Of a stretch of DNA of 64,000 bases, positions 53,048 to 62,521 are shown piece by piece. The notes below the pieces were generated by a model. That model saw only the letters and a program-made list of their open reading frames with translations. It had not been told where the DNA came from and did no database searches. The translations under genes were made by a program, and so were the position numbers. Origin of the DNA: Eurosta solidaginis (Eukaryota > Arthropoda > Insecta > Diptera > Tephritidae); assembly GCF_040869045.1 (NCBI RefSeq), contig NC_090320.1:239878978-239942977 (forward strand), given 5' to 3'. Position 1 is the first letter of the stretch; every line of letters begins with the position of its first letter.

Positions 53048-54369
53048 CATGTATAAAGGAATCGAGATAGATATAGACTTCCATATATCAAAATCATCAG
53101 TATCGAAAAAAAATTTGATTGAGCCATGTCCGTTCGTCCGTCCGTCTGTCCGTTAACGCGATAACTTGAGTAAATTTTGAGGTATCTTGATGAAATTTGG
53201 TATATAAGTTCCTGGGCACTCATCTTAGATCGCTATTTAAAATGGACGAGATCGGACGAAAACCACGCCCACTTTTTCGATATCGAAAATTTCGAAAAAC
53301 CGAAAAAGTGGGATAATTCATTACCAAAGACGGATAAAGGGATGAAACATGGTAGGTGGGTTGAACTTATGACGCAGAATAGAAAATTAGTAAAATTTTG
53401 AACAGTGCGCGTGGCACCGCCCACTTTTAAAAGAAGGTAATTTAAAAGTTTTGCAAGCTGTAATTTGGCAGTCGTTGAAGATATCATGATAAAATTTTGC
53501 AGGAACGTTACTCCTATTACTATATGTGTGCTGAATAAAAATTAGCAAATTCGGTTGACGAACACGCCCACTTAAAAAAAATTTTTTTTTTAAAGTTAAA
53601 TTTTAACAAAAAATTTAATATCTTTACAGTATATAAGTAAATTATGTCAACATTCAACTCCAGTAATGATATGGTGCAACAAAATAAAAAAAATAAAAGA
53701 ATATTGCAAAATGGACGTGGCTCCGCCCTTTTTTATTTAATTTGTCTAGAATACTTTTAATGCTATAAGTCGTACAAAAATTTACCAATCCTTCTGAAAT
53801 TTGGTAGGGGCATAGATTCTATGACGATAACTGTTTTCTGTGAAAATTGGCGAAATCGGTGGAAGCCACGCCCAGTTTTTATATACAGTCGACCGTCTGT
53901 CCTTCCGCTCGGCCGTTAACAAGATAACTTGAGCAAAAATCGGTATATCTTTACTAAAGTTAGTCCACGTATTTATTTGAACTCACTTTATCTTGGTGTA
54001 AAAAATGGCCGAAATCCGACTATGACCACGCCCACTTTTTCGATGTCGAAAATTACGAAAAATGAAAAAAATGCCATAGCTCTATACCAAATATGAAAAA
54101 AGGGATGAAACATGGTAATTGCATTGGTTTATTGACGCAAAATATAACTTTAGAAAAAACTTTGTAAAATGGATGTGACACCTACCATATTAAGTAGAAG
54201 AAAATGAAAAAAGTTCTGTAAGGCGAAATCAAAAGCCCTTGGAATCTTGGCAGGAATATTGTTCGTGGTATTACATATATAAATAAATTAGCGGTACCAG
54301 ACATATGATGTTCTGGGTCACTCTGGTCCACATTTTGGTCGATATCTCGAAAACGCCGTCATATATACA

Positions 54370-54960
54370 ACTACAACACTACCTTTTAAAATACTCATTA
54401 ACACCTTTCATTTGATTCCCATATCGTACAAACACATTATAGAGTCACCCCTGGTCCACCTTTATGGCGATATCTCGAAAAGATGTCCACCTATAGAACT
54501 AAGGCTCACTCCCTTTTAAATAATCATTAACACCTTTCGTTTGATACCCATATCGTACAAACGCATTCTAGATTCACCCCTGGTCCACCTTTATGGCGAT
54601 ATCTCGAAAAGGCGTCCACCTATAGAACTAAGGCCCACTCCCCTTTTAAAATACTCATTAACACCTTTCATTTGATACCCATATCGTACAAACGCATTCT
54701 AGAGTCACCCCTGGTCCACCTTTACCGCGATATCTCGAAAAGACGTCCACCAATAGAACTAAGGCCCACTCCCTTTTAAAACCCTCATTAACACCTTTCA
54801 TTTGATATCCATATCATACAAACAAATTCTAGAAAGACCCCTGGTCCACCTTTATGGCGATATCCCGAAATGGTGTCCACCTATAGAACTCCCTTTTAAA
54901 ATACTCTTTAATACCTTCCATTTGATACCCATGTCATACAAACACATTCCAGGTTTACCC
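54370..54960. repeat. About 130-bp minisatellite within the E repeat
   Basis: ATATCGTACAAAC-type motifs recur at 54421, 54550, 54681, 54811 and 54931. Units share CCCCTGGTCCACCTTTATGG and GATATCTCGAAAAG. Two or three related units are in the copy at 41810-42470. Confidence 0.9.
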
Positions 54961-54965
54961 TAGCT

Positions 54966-55165
54966 GAGCCTCGGATGTTAATGAAACAGGAATCGCCACG
55001 GGTAGGTGAGGTTGACAATTGGGTTGGAGAAGCTATATATTGCGCTGGCAACCCCTTGAGAGGGTTGTGCTACACAACCGTTTGAATCAATTTGGTATTT
55101 TAGTCGCCTCTTACGACAGGCATACCTACAGTGGGTATATTCTAAACCCCTAACCCGCTGGGGCC
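54966..55165 (-). mobile_element. S1 fragment (5' half)
   Basis: Matches S1 from its 5' start (CCCCAGCGGGTTAGGGG at the right) to the GAGGCTCAGC region at the left. The 3' tail half is missing, which is unusual for retroposons and points to a later deletion at the E-repeat junction. Confidence 0.8.
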
Positions 55166-56584
55166 ATAGTTCAAGTAATGGACAGCAGAGCTTTTATTAC
55201 GTTCATACTTTGTCGGGTCGAGTCACAACTGTATCTCTTCCCTCTGTTTCTAAAATGGGTTTCAATGGGGATGGAGATATGTAAATTCATGAACAGGCAT
55301 GTAGTAGTATTAGCTGCGGTGCAAAGAACCAGCCTATGCAAAGCATACATCCCTGAGTATTACGCTATGCTTACCTAGGTAAGCAGGTAGTGTACCCGAT
55401 CTTTTGAATCAGCACAGGGGCAATTGGATCATAGAAAACTGCAGCCAAGCGTGCTCTTAGGCTCTTTGCGCAATGGTAACTCTTAAATAAACACAAAAAT
55501 GGCTTTAATCTGTTTAACAAAACTGTTTTCTATGCACTATAAGATTATCCTCATCACTAAGGGTTCCATAATTGCATGTGGGGAAGACCTGAAATATTTC
55601 TGTGTACACAAACTAGTTCGAATAGGGTAGCTCCTCCTTTGATAGTCAGATGGCTATCCGGTCAGTAACGGTAATATCTAATTAGTCGAATTGACCCAAC
55701 GCCTGAATGATTTGGTTGCTGGAGAGTCGTTACCAACAAGGCGACGAGATGGCCAAAGATTTACCAAGGCATCGCACTGCCTTAGTAGGATGATATTTCT
55801 TTAAAAACCCTTTATCCTGCGGAACTCAGTGGGTGGACTTAGTGAAACGCAACGTCCATCATTTTTAATTTATGTTATAGAATTAGACTTACTTGATTCA
55901 GTATTTTAGTAATAGGAAATGAACATTTCAAAAAATGTAGTTCGTTGTATGAGGTGTCAAAGGCTGAAATAGCACTCAGTTAATCCAACGAACTCTATAG
56001 CGTGATGTTTAGTAATCGGCAAAAGTTCGGCAGACGATGGCAGACATATCCGAATAACTGAAGGTGGCCTGGCATCGTAGTAAGAAGTGGGAATTATTGG
56101 CGCGGCTACAGTTCGACAACAATGATGCGGCGACTTGAAAGCGACCATCAAGGGTTGTAATAACGGCGGTATAAAAGCGGGCGGCTCCTGATAAACTAAA
56201 AGCGGGCGGCTCCTGGCGATCGTAGTGCGGGCGGTATCTGATGGGTCACGGGTGTTTACCGTTGCCAGTTGATGCTTTTTTGGAAATGTTCTTCGGGAAT
56301 AGACACCTCTCAGGGGTGTAGTCGCTTGTTACGATACTTAAGTATAAGACTGTTTTATAAATGAAGCAATTACTGCTATTTAAATAACGAATTTCATAAA
56401 ACAGTAGAGAAGCATAGCATATTTCACGTGGATGAATAGCTGCTGAAAGTCAACCGAGGTTTGCTTGCTTGTTAGCCAGTTGGCCCGCGTATGTGATGCT
56501 GTCGTGTTATAGTGTAGTTTAGGCGCAAGTGATTTTGCAGTGGGATCGTAATATTGTAACGCTACGTCGCACCTATAATGGAGT
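55166..56584. other. Unassigned stretch
   Basis: No supported gene. A short repeat AAGCGGGCGGCTCCTG occurs at 56175, 56201 and (diverged) 56226. The other sequence is of mixed composition with no recognised family; some may be host DNA. Confidence 0.4.
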
Positions 56585-57010
56585 TTAAAAACCGATAATT
56601 GCGATTAAAACTGCTTCAAGGAAATCTAAAGAGCAATAAGATTTGTTGAATAAGAGTAATCTAATTGAGTGGGCGTGGTCCTTAACCGATTTCGTAAATT
56701 TTTTTTTCAAAGCAATTCTTATAGTAAAGGCAACCTCTCCACCGATTTCTTTTACGATAGGTTTAACGATTTTTGATTTATGATTAATAATATTTGTAAA
56801 ATTGATTTTATCACAAGTGGGCGGTGCCACTCCCATTTAAATTTCTTTGTTTTAAAATGTTCATCAAGATTCTCAATATCAGTCCACACGTCAAATTTGA
56901 ACATTCTAGGTGTAGGAAGGTAGGTGGGTATAATGGCAGCGACCCTGATCGTCCAAGTAGCTAATGAAAAGGCGCTTGATGCCATAAAATTCGTCTGTAC
57001 CTACTGAGTA
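56585..57010. repeat. Dispersed repeat resembling E/F internal blocks
   Basis: Contains GAGTGGGCGTGGTCCTTAAC and AAGTGGGCGGTGCCACTCCC, the same style of GGGCG/CCGCCC blocks as the E family, but the flanks differ. Ends not defined. Confidence 0.45.
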
Positions 57011-57669
57011 CTACATGGATATGTTTTACAACCATCCGGAGTTTTTTATAAAATCAAGAATGTTTGCCATTCCTATTTCCGCTAATCTTCCTAGATCTTC
57101 CAAAAAAGGGCTCCCGAATGATCTTAAACGGGTTCTAGCTAGAGCCGGGCATTTACACAGAAAGTGCTCAACAGTCTCTTTTTCATCTATGTCCGTACAA
57201 CTTCATTGTGCGGAATACCCATATTTTCCGCATGCGTGCCTAAAGACCAGTGACCAGTGCAACCCGCTATAAGTCTATGGTTGTCGGCCCTGGATCTCCC
57301 TAGCAGATACCTTGTTTTCCTTTCGTTGCAGTCCGGCCAAATGGCTTTTGAAATCGCACAACCCGCGGTGCTCTTCCATTTTTGTTGAGATTTGTTCACA
57401 TAAAAATCTCGAATATCTCCCTCGGTCACTCCCAGGGGTATACCTACTTCGACACTGGTTATTTACTCACCCCCCTCTGCTGAGTCCCTACATGCCAGTT
57501 CATCAGCCATCTCATTTCTCTCAATTCCCCTATGTCCAGGAACTAGAGATATACGCCGCCGATAAACGCCGCCGCCGATTTTGGTCGTTTTTCGCACGCC
57601 GCCGCCGAATGTTCAAAATATCGGCGCGGCGGCGGCGGCGGCGTCCGGCGCGTTACTATATTTTCTCGT

Positions 57670-58960
57670 TTAAGACTGTTTAGGCCACTTATTGTTCATG
57701 TCGAAAATTGTTCGGATATGGTCGAAAGTGGTATCAACGGATGCGCATCACTGCCAGTTATAAGAAACTAATTGCGAAATTTAACTCTTTCTAACGGTTC
57801 AAAAGTTATTTAAAAAAACAGGTGTTTTCGATGTCAGCTTAACACGGACTTTGCATCGCCCAATTTACCAAGTTATTAAAACAAAACACTAAAAGAAAAG
57901 TTATAGAATAATTTATATGCTCACTTTGCATATTTTATTTTTATTTTTTTCAAAAAATTAATAATGAATAATGAATTCAAATAAAATGACCCACGGCGAA
58001 CATGTTTTCAAATTGTCCTCACGTTGTTAAAAACAGCAAAATACCCAAAAAGGATGCCGATTTTTAAAAAAGTTTTATTGGGATTGGCTGAAAGAATAAG
58101 CGAAATCAGTGATGCAAAATCCATTAGTAGGTTCTAGGGGCATAAACACCCCTTTGAAATGATTCTTACCTCATACTTAATTTGAGGATATATGTATGTA
58201 CGTATGAGAAGGGTTTGAAAAATCACTTGGGCTTACATTCAAACATCTGTTGTTTATTTGCGAAACTATACAATAGCGTCTGAAATGTTAATTTTGATTT
58301 TCACACTTCATCCTTCAACATAAAAGCCTCCCGGTTTGATATTTCCTAAAGTTGGCGGCAATATCCCAAACTAGTCCCTTGGAGTGAATCACATTGATTA
58401 TAGCCTATCAACCAAGTTTAAATATCACCTACACGTTACGGCTCCTTTTACAAATGTGAATACGTGGGCACATATATTTACCAGGTGAGGCTTTGTCCTT
58501 CGCAAGAAAACTCTTAAAATGGTGAAGCAAAAGCTTTCCCAAGACAGTCCAACTAATGACCGTGTGTGCTACTAACCTAATGTAATGGACAGTTGAACTA
58601 CTCTGAAGCTACGCGGTCATCCATAACGAGCTCTTATGTCATAAGACCGGAAAAGAACAGTTAACATCTTTCAACTTAAAAGCGGTCGAATTTCATTCTA
58701 AAATATCGTTTTGATTTACCGAAGACTATTTAAATCAATGTTGTCAACACAAACGTCTGCAAACTTTGGTCTACATTTTAAAAATTTTATCCAGGGTCCT
58801 TGTAAAATTTTAATTATGTAGATGCGCCGAGGATTATACGACTTTCACCCATTCCGCAATGACATTCACTTAGACGAGGGCGGCATCCTTGGCCGAATGG
58901 TCACATGGGGAATTGTAGCTCTTTAAAACAGCCGAAAAAATTGTAGGCACCCTGTGCCAA
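57670..58960. other. Interior of the hAT element, no gene found
   Basis: AT-rich, stops in all frames, no transposase motif recognised. Confidence 0.5.
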
Positions 58961-58963
58961 GAG

Positions 58964-59640
58964 CGTTGTTGTTGTTGTTGTTGTAGCAATGCTTCGCCGC
59001 ACCTAATAGCTGCGACCGATCATAAATTGTCATCAATATCCTCTATCGGGAGTCCAAGGAAACTTGCTGTTTCAACAGGGGTGGACCATAATGAAAGGGG
59101 TGTTAGAGGCATTGGTTCCACATTACAATTAAAGAGATGGTTGGTGTCATGTGGGGACACATTGCAAGCGGGCATACATTTTGTATGTCGGGGTTGATTC
59201 TGGATATGTAAGAGTTTAACCTGTTACATTATCCAGAACGAAGTTGAGCCAGAGTGACTCGCTTTTCCCTGGGGTGTATGCGTTCCTCTTCCGCAAGTTT
59301 TGGGTACTGTTTTTTGAGTACTGGATTCACCGGGCAATTCCTTGCATAAAGGTCCGACGCCTGTTTGTGAGTTCACCAAGGACCTGCTTGTGTTTTTTTG
59401 CTTCATACGGCTGAGTTCTCAGGTGCCGTATTTCCTCAACGGAGCAGACTCGGTGTTGGCGCTTTAATCAGATGTCTGTTGGGATGCCCAGGTTTCTGGG
59501 TATTCAACAGGAACTGCTTGGTTAGCATCTCATTTCTCTCCCTGATGGGGAGTACCACGAGCGTCATGAGTATTAATAGGCCATTAATAGCAACCGTAAG
59601 CCGCCTTTGTGCATGGCCGCCAAGGAGCCACAAATAATTT
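58964..59640 (-). mobile_element. LINE 3' fragment with (AAC)n tail, second copy
   Basis: Aligns with 15640-16452. The minus strand reads LPIRERNEMLTKQFLLNTQK, PGHPNRHLIKAPTPS, then in other frames a CP.C...H...CP zinc cluster and the end GCTACAACAACAAC. It is inserted in the hAT element. The block 59755-59890 further right is a relative of 40310-40460. Confidence 0.72.
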
Positions 59641-60499
59641 AAAGAAATTGTGTTCGCGACGATTATTAAGAATTAACTCCAGGTGAAACTACGCTTTGCA
59701 CGAGATATACAAACAAAAGTGTGACCATTTTATGTATCTCTATTTCTTTACAACAGACGCAGCAGTGCCAATTCCGGGGTTAGGTTCGAAGCTTCTCTGG
59801 AGTAAGTGAACGAGGGACAATCCCTCCGCAAGGAGCTACTCCTGAAAATTTTTGAACGATCTGCGAGATTTTGAGGCAATAACCCCGGATCTTTCCGAAA
59901 TGGCCAAAACGTTGATTTCCTTAAATACATACAAACAAAATCTTTCCTAAATACTATTTTTTTAAATAGAAAAATTAAGCTTTTTGAAAGTAAGATCACG
60001 GGCGTATGCCGGCGCGCCGACCACGCCGCCGCCGCCGGTATATAATAGAGCCTACGCCGCCGCCGCCGATAAAGTGATCGGCGTAAACCTCTACCAGGAA
60101 CCCAGATAATGGATATTTCCAGAGTGTCGGCCAGCACCGATAAGAGTTGTTTGCATGACCCACCAGCTTTGAGCTAGTATATGGTGCAGTTAACGCCTTA
60201 ATTGCTGCCTGACTGTCAGAAAGGATAGACACATTGCCAGTTATGCTCAACTGCACGGCTGGTGAGGTTGTACTTCTTGCTAAGAGCTCCCCACCGCACT
60301 AAAGAGCCATACGTCAGCACTGGCCACACTACTGCCTCATACAGCCAAAGGACCATCTTCGGCCTGAGACCCCACTCCTTACCGAACATCGCTTTACAAG
60401 CATAGAAAGCGACGCAGGCCTTCCACACTCACTCCTCGATGCACGCTTTCCAGTTGAGTTTTGATTCTAGGTGTATTATTTACTGAATAATCAGGTTTT

Positions 60500-60790
60500 T
60501 TGTGTTTTCCAAAATTTTATATATATAAAAAGTGGGCGTGGTTATCATGCGGTTTCGCTCATTTTCAATACCAATATATTCTGGGTTCAGATAAGCTCGT
60601 GTAACAAATTTGGTGAAGATATCTCAATATTTACTCAAGTTATCGTGTTAACGGACAGACGGACTGACGGGCGGACATGACTCAATCAAATTTTTTTTTC
60701 GATACTGATGATTTTGATGGAAGTCTATATCTATCTCGATCCCTTTATACCTGTACAACGAACCGTTATCCAATCAAAGTACAGCTGGAT
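60500..60790. mobile_element. E-family repeat end (reverse orientation)
   Basis: Contains AAAAGTGGGCGTGGTTATCA, GTTAACGGACAGACGGACTG and ATCTATCTCGATCCCTTTAT, ending CCGTTATCCAATCAAAGT. It is the left end of the E family in reverse, truncated before the hairpin. It lies in the intron just upstream of the BLTP3 exon. Confidence 0.8.
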
Positions 60791-60867
60791 ATGAAAATAA
60801 TGCAATTTTTCCAATTTTTAAGGAAAACTAATTTTTTTTCACACTTTCCTTTTAAATTTCTTTACAG

Positions 60868-61461
60868 TTACACCAAAAACTTGTCATCGGACAAAATAAA
60901 TTTGAGCACATTTCGGGGCGAAGGAGATTTGTCGAATTTACAATTGGATGAGGCAGTGCTCACTGAACTGTTAGAGTTACCTTCATGGTTACGGCTCACA
61001 TCTGCATGGTGCAATCATGTGTCCTTTCGTATTAGCTGGACGAAATTGAAAAGTGTGCCAATAACATTGGTAAGTAATGCATACTATAGCAATAAGTTTT
61101 TTTTTTGCAAAATTACTATGTATATTTTTACATTATGCTCTCTCTATTTGTTGTTCCATAACTCAACAATGAATGCCAAAAACGCACACACAACCACACC
61201 CATGACCTGCAGACTCTAGACGAAGTGAATATAAGCGTTGAAACGTGTGATCCCAGCAGTAGAAATCAGGATGCCTATACGCCAAGTGGTGGGAGTGCCG
61301 GTGGGGGTGGTGGTAGTGGTGGTACAGCACCTGCACAATCACTACCTCAAGTACCACAAGGCAAATATAGTTTTATCCACAAGGTGGTGGATGGTATAAC
61401 AATCATTGTAAATACGGTTAATGTGAAATTTTTAAGTGCAGCTTTTACGGCTTCAGTGCAG
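60868..61461 (+). CDS. BLTP3 (UHRF1BP1-like) lipid-transfer protein, two internal exons, partial
   Basis: These are exons of a bridge-like lipid-transfer protein of the UHRF1BP1/SHIP164 group, which moves lipids at membrane contact sites. Exon 60868-61069 follows a pyrimidine tract and TTTACAG; it encodes YTKNLSSDKINLSTFRGEGD and LPSWLRLTSAWCNHVSFRIS, the chorein-N start. It ends at GTAAGT. The intron 61070-61212 ends CCTGCAG, and exon 61213-61461 encodes TLDEVNISVETCDPSS, a Gly/Ser-rich insert (GGSAGGGGGSGG), then FIHKVVDGITIIVNTVNVKF and GTAAGT. Phases agree across the intron (exon 1 begins with the last base of a codon). The start exon and all later exons are outside what I can see; the next intron is full of LINEs. 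Confidence 0.87.
61070..61212 (+). other. BLTP3 intron (143 bp)
   Basis: GTAAGT donor and CTGCAG acceptor. Splicing keeps PITL-TLDEV in frame, which is the conserved order in this family. Confidence 0.85.
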
Positions 61462-61574
61462 GTAAGTGGTTTATTTCTGCTTAATAGTTACATCTAAGTT
61501 TGGTTTTACCGTTAAGAAGCCCCAAGTGTGATTAATGTACGATGAATAATATTATTTAAGTAATTATGCTCATT

Positions 61575-62502
61575 AATTATGCTCACTGCAACCATACTGA
61601 AATCATTGACAGATTTCTGCAAACTACATATCAACTTTAACAAGCGATACGAGATATTAATCCCTGAGAGGGAACAGTGGGTGAATGACCCAGATTGGCC
61701 CACTAACAGCATTCAGATCTACACAGATGGATCTAAACTGGATAAGAGGGTCGGAGGGGGTGTCTATTCGGAACGATTGGATATACAAAGATCGCTGTAG
61801 CGTATTTCAGCCCGAGCTTGAGGTCATACAAGACGCTGTGGACTGCCTTAGGCAGAAGGCATTCTCTCCGAAGCACATTTATATTTTCTCAGACAGTGAA
61901 GCAGCACTGAAACCCCATGACTGTGTCACAGCTTATTCTGAAATTGTAGTAGGCTGTCGCAGATCACCTAACGTGATAACTGAACAGTTTACTCTGCATC
62001 TGGTAATGATATGGCGGATGAGCTTGCAAGAAAGGGTACCTCCCTTCCGCTTTCGCCATTCTGGAAGAAGTTGGGCATGCCGCTCTCCACCTGCAAGCTC
62101 AAGATAAAGGAGGCTCTACTGATGGAAGCCGGAGCCAGGTGGAAGCATCATGATAGATGCCACACGGCAAAACTCACATGGCCGGAATGAAATGAGAAGA
62201 GATCGCGAGAGCTTCTCACCCTCGGTCAGAGGAATATTTCATTAGTTGTAGGTCTTCTAACTGGTCACGTTTGTATTGGACCGCATGCGGAAAGGATTGG
62301 CGCTCCATATAATGATTATTGTATAAGCTGCGGCAACGAAGAAGAGCCTGCAACTATTAGGCATCTACTTTGCGAATGTCCAGCGCTCGGTAGAAAAAGG
62401 CAGCGTTTCATGGACACGATGTTTCTTGTAGATCTGACCGATATAGCTGAGGTCAATACACAACGCTTAGTTAGCTTCACAAGCTCAACGAAGTGGTTTG
62501 AT
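61575..62502 (+). pseudogene. RNase H-bearing LINE 3' part (plus orientation)
   Basis: The plus strand reads IQIYTDGSKLDKRVGGGVYS (RNase H first Asp), a one-base shift, then CSVFQPELEVIQDAVDCL (Glu) and IYIFSDSEAALK (Asp), and later GTHAERIGAPYN with CISCGNEEEPATIRHLLCEC and a stop at 62504. Several frame breaks. It lies in the BLTP3 intron. Confidence 0.8.
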
Positions 62503-62521
62503 TAGGTTAGGTTAGGTTAGA
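62503..62521. repeat. TTAGG-type microsatellite at a LINE end
   Basis: TTAGGTTAGGTTAGGTTAG. It is most simply the (TAACC)n tail of the minus-strand LINE. The unit equals the ancestral arthropod telomere repeat, but only about four units are present. Confidence 0.7.

Larger units (their letters stand above)
52370..54963. mobile_element. E-family repeat, long copy truncated on the right
   Basis: Colinear with 40522-42540 from GAGTATATTAACTTTGATTG onward, with the Tc1-like MITE nested at 52405. It keeps the full minisatellite (54370-54960) but lacks the right hairpin end, cut by an S1 fragment at 54966. The CGTCCGTCCGTCTGTCCG block is at 53134. Confidence 0.85.
57536..60101. mobile_element. hAT element with CGCCGCC-rich subterminal regions
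   Basis: The element 57544-60093 (2,550 bp) is flanked by the exact 8-bp duplication CCAGGAAC (57536-57543, 60094-60101). Its ends are TAGAGATATACGCCG and, inverted, TAGAGGTTTACGCCG. Both subterminal regions (57555-57650, 60005-60085) are packed with CGCCGCCGCC. No transposase was found. A LINE 3' fragment is nested at 58964-59640. Confidence 0.9.
57010..60470 (-). pseudogene. RNase H-bearing LINE 3' part, split by a hAT element
   Basis: On the minus strand: RT end (60430-60260, YACKAMFGKEWGLRPKMVLW), then an internal deletion into RNase H (GNVSILSDSQAAIKAL near 60230-60180), then beyond the hAT insertion VPGHRGIERNEMADELA (57543-57490) and the C-terminal zinc cluster (GCTGHWSLGTHAENMG, HFLCKCPALAR) down to about 57013. 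Frames break several times. The same family is present at 61575-62502 and 62503-64000. Confidence 0.8.

Noticed and set aside
55166..56584. Small open frames in this stretch as host exons
   Set aside because: None shows splice sites with coding-like sequence or a known domain; left unassigned.
61163..61357. Histidine-rich minus-strand frame opposite the BLTP3 exon
   Set aside because: It is the antisense of the Gly/Ser-coding stretch and crosses splice sites.
62503..62521. Telomere remnant
   Set aside because: Only about four units, located at the 3' end of a LINE inside a gene intron; a LINE tail explains it.
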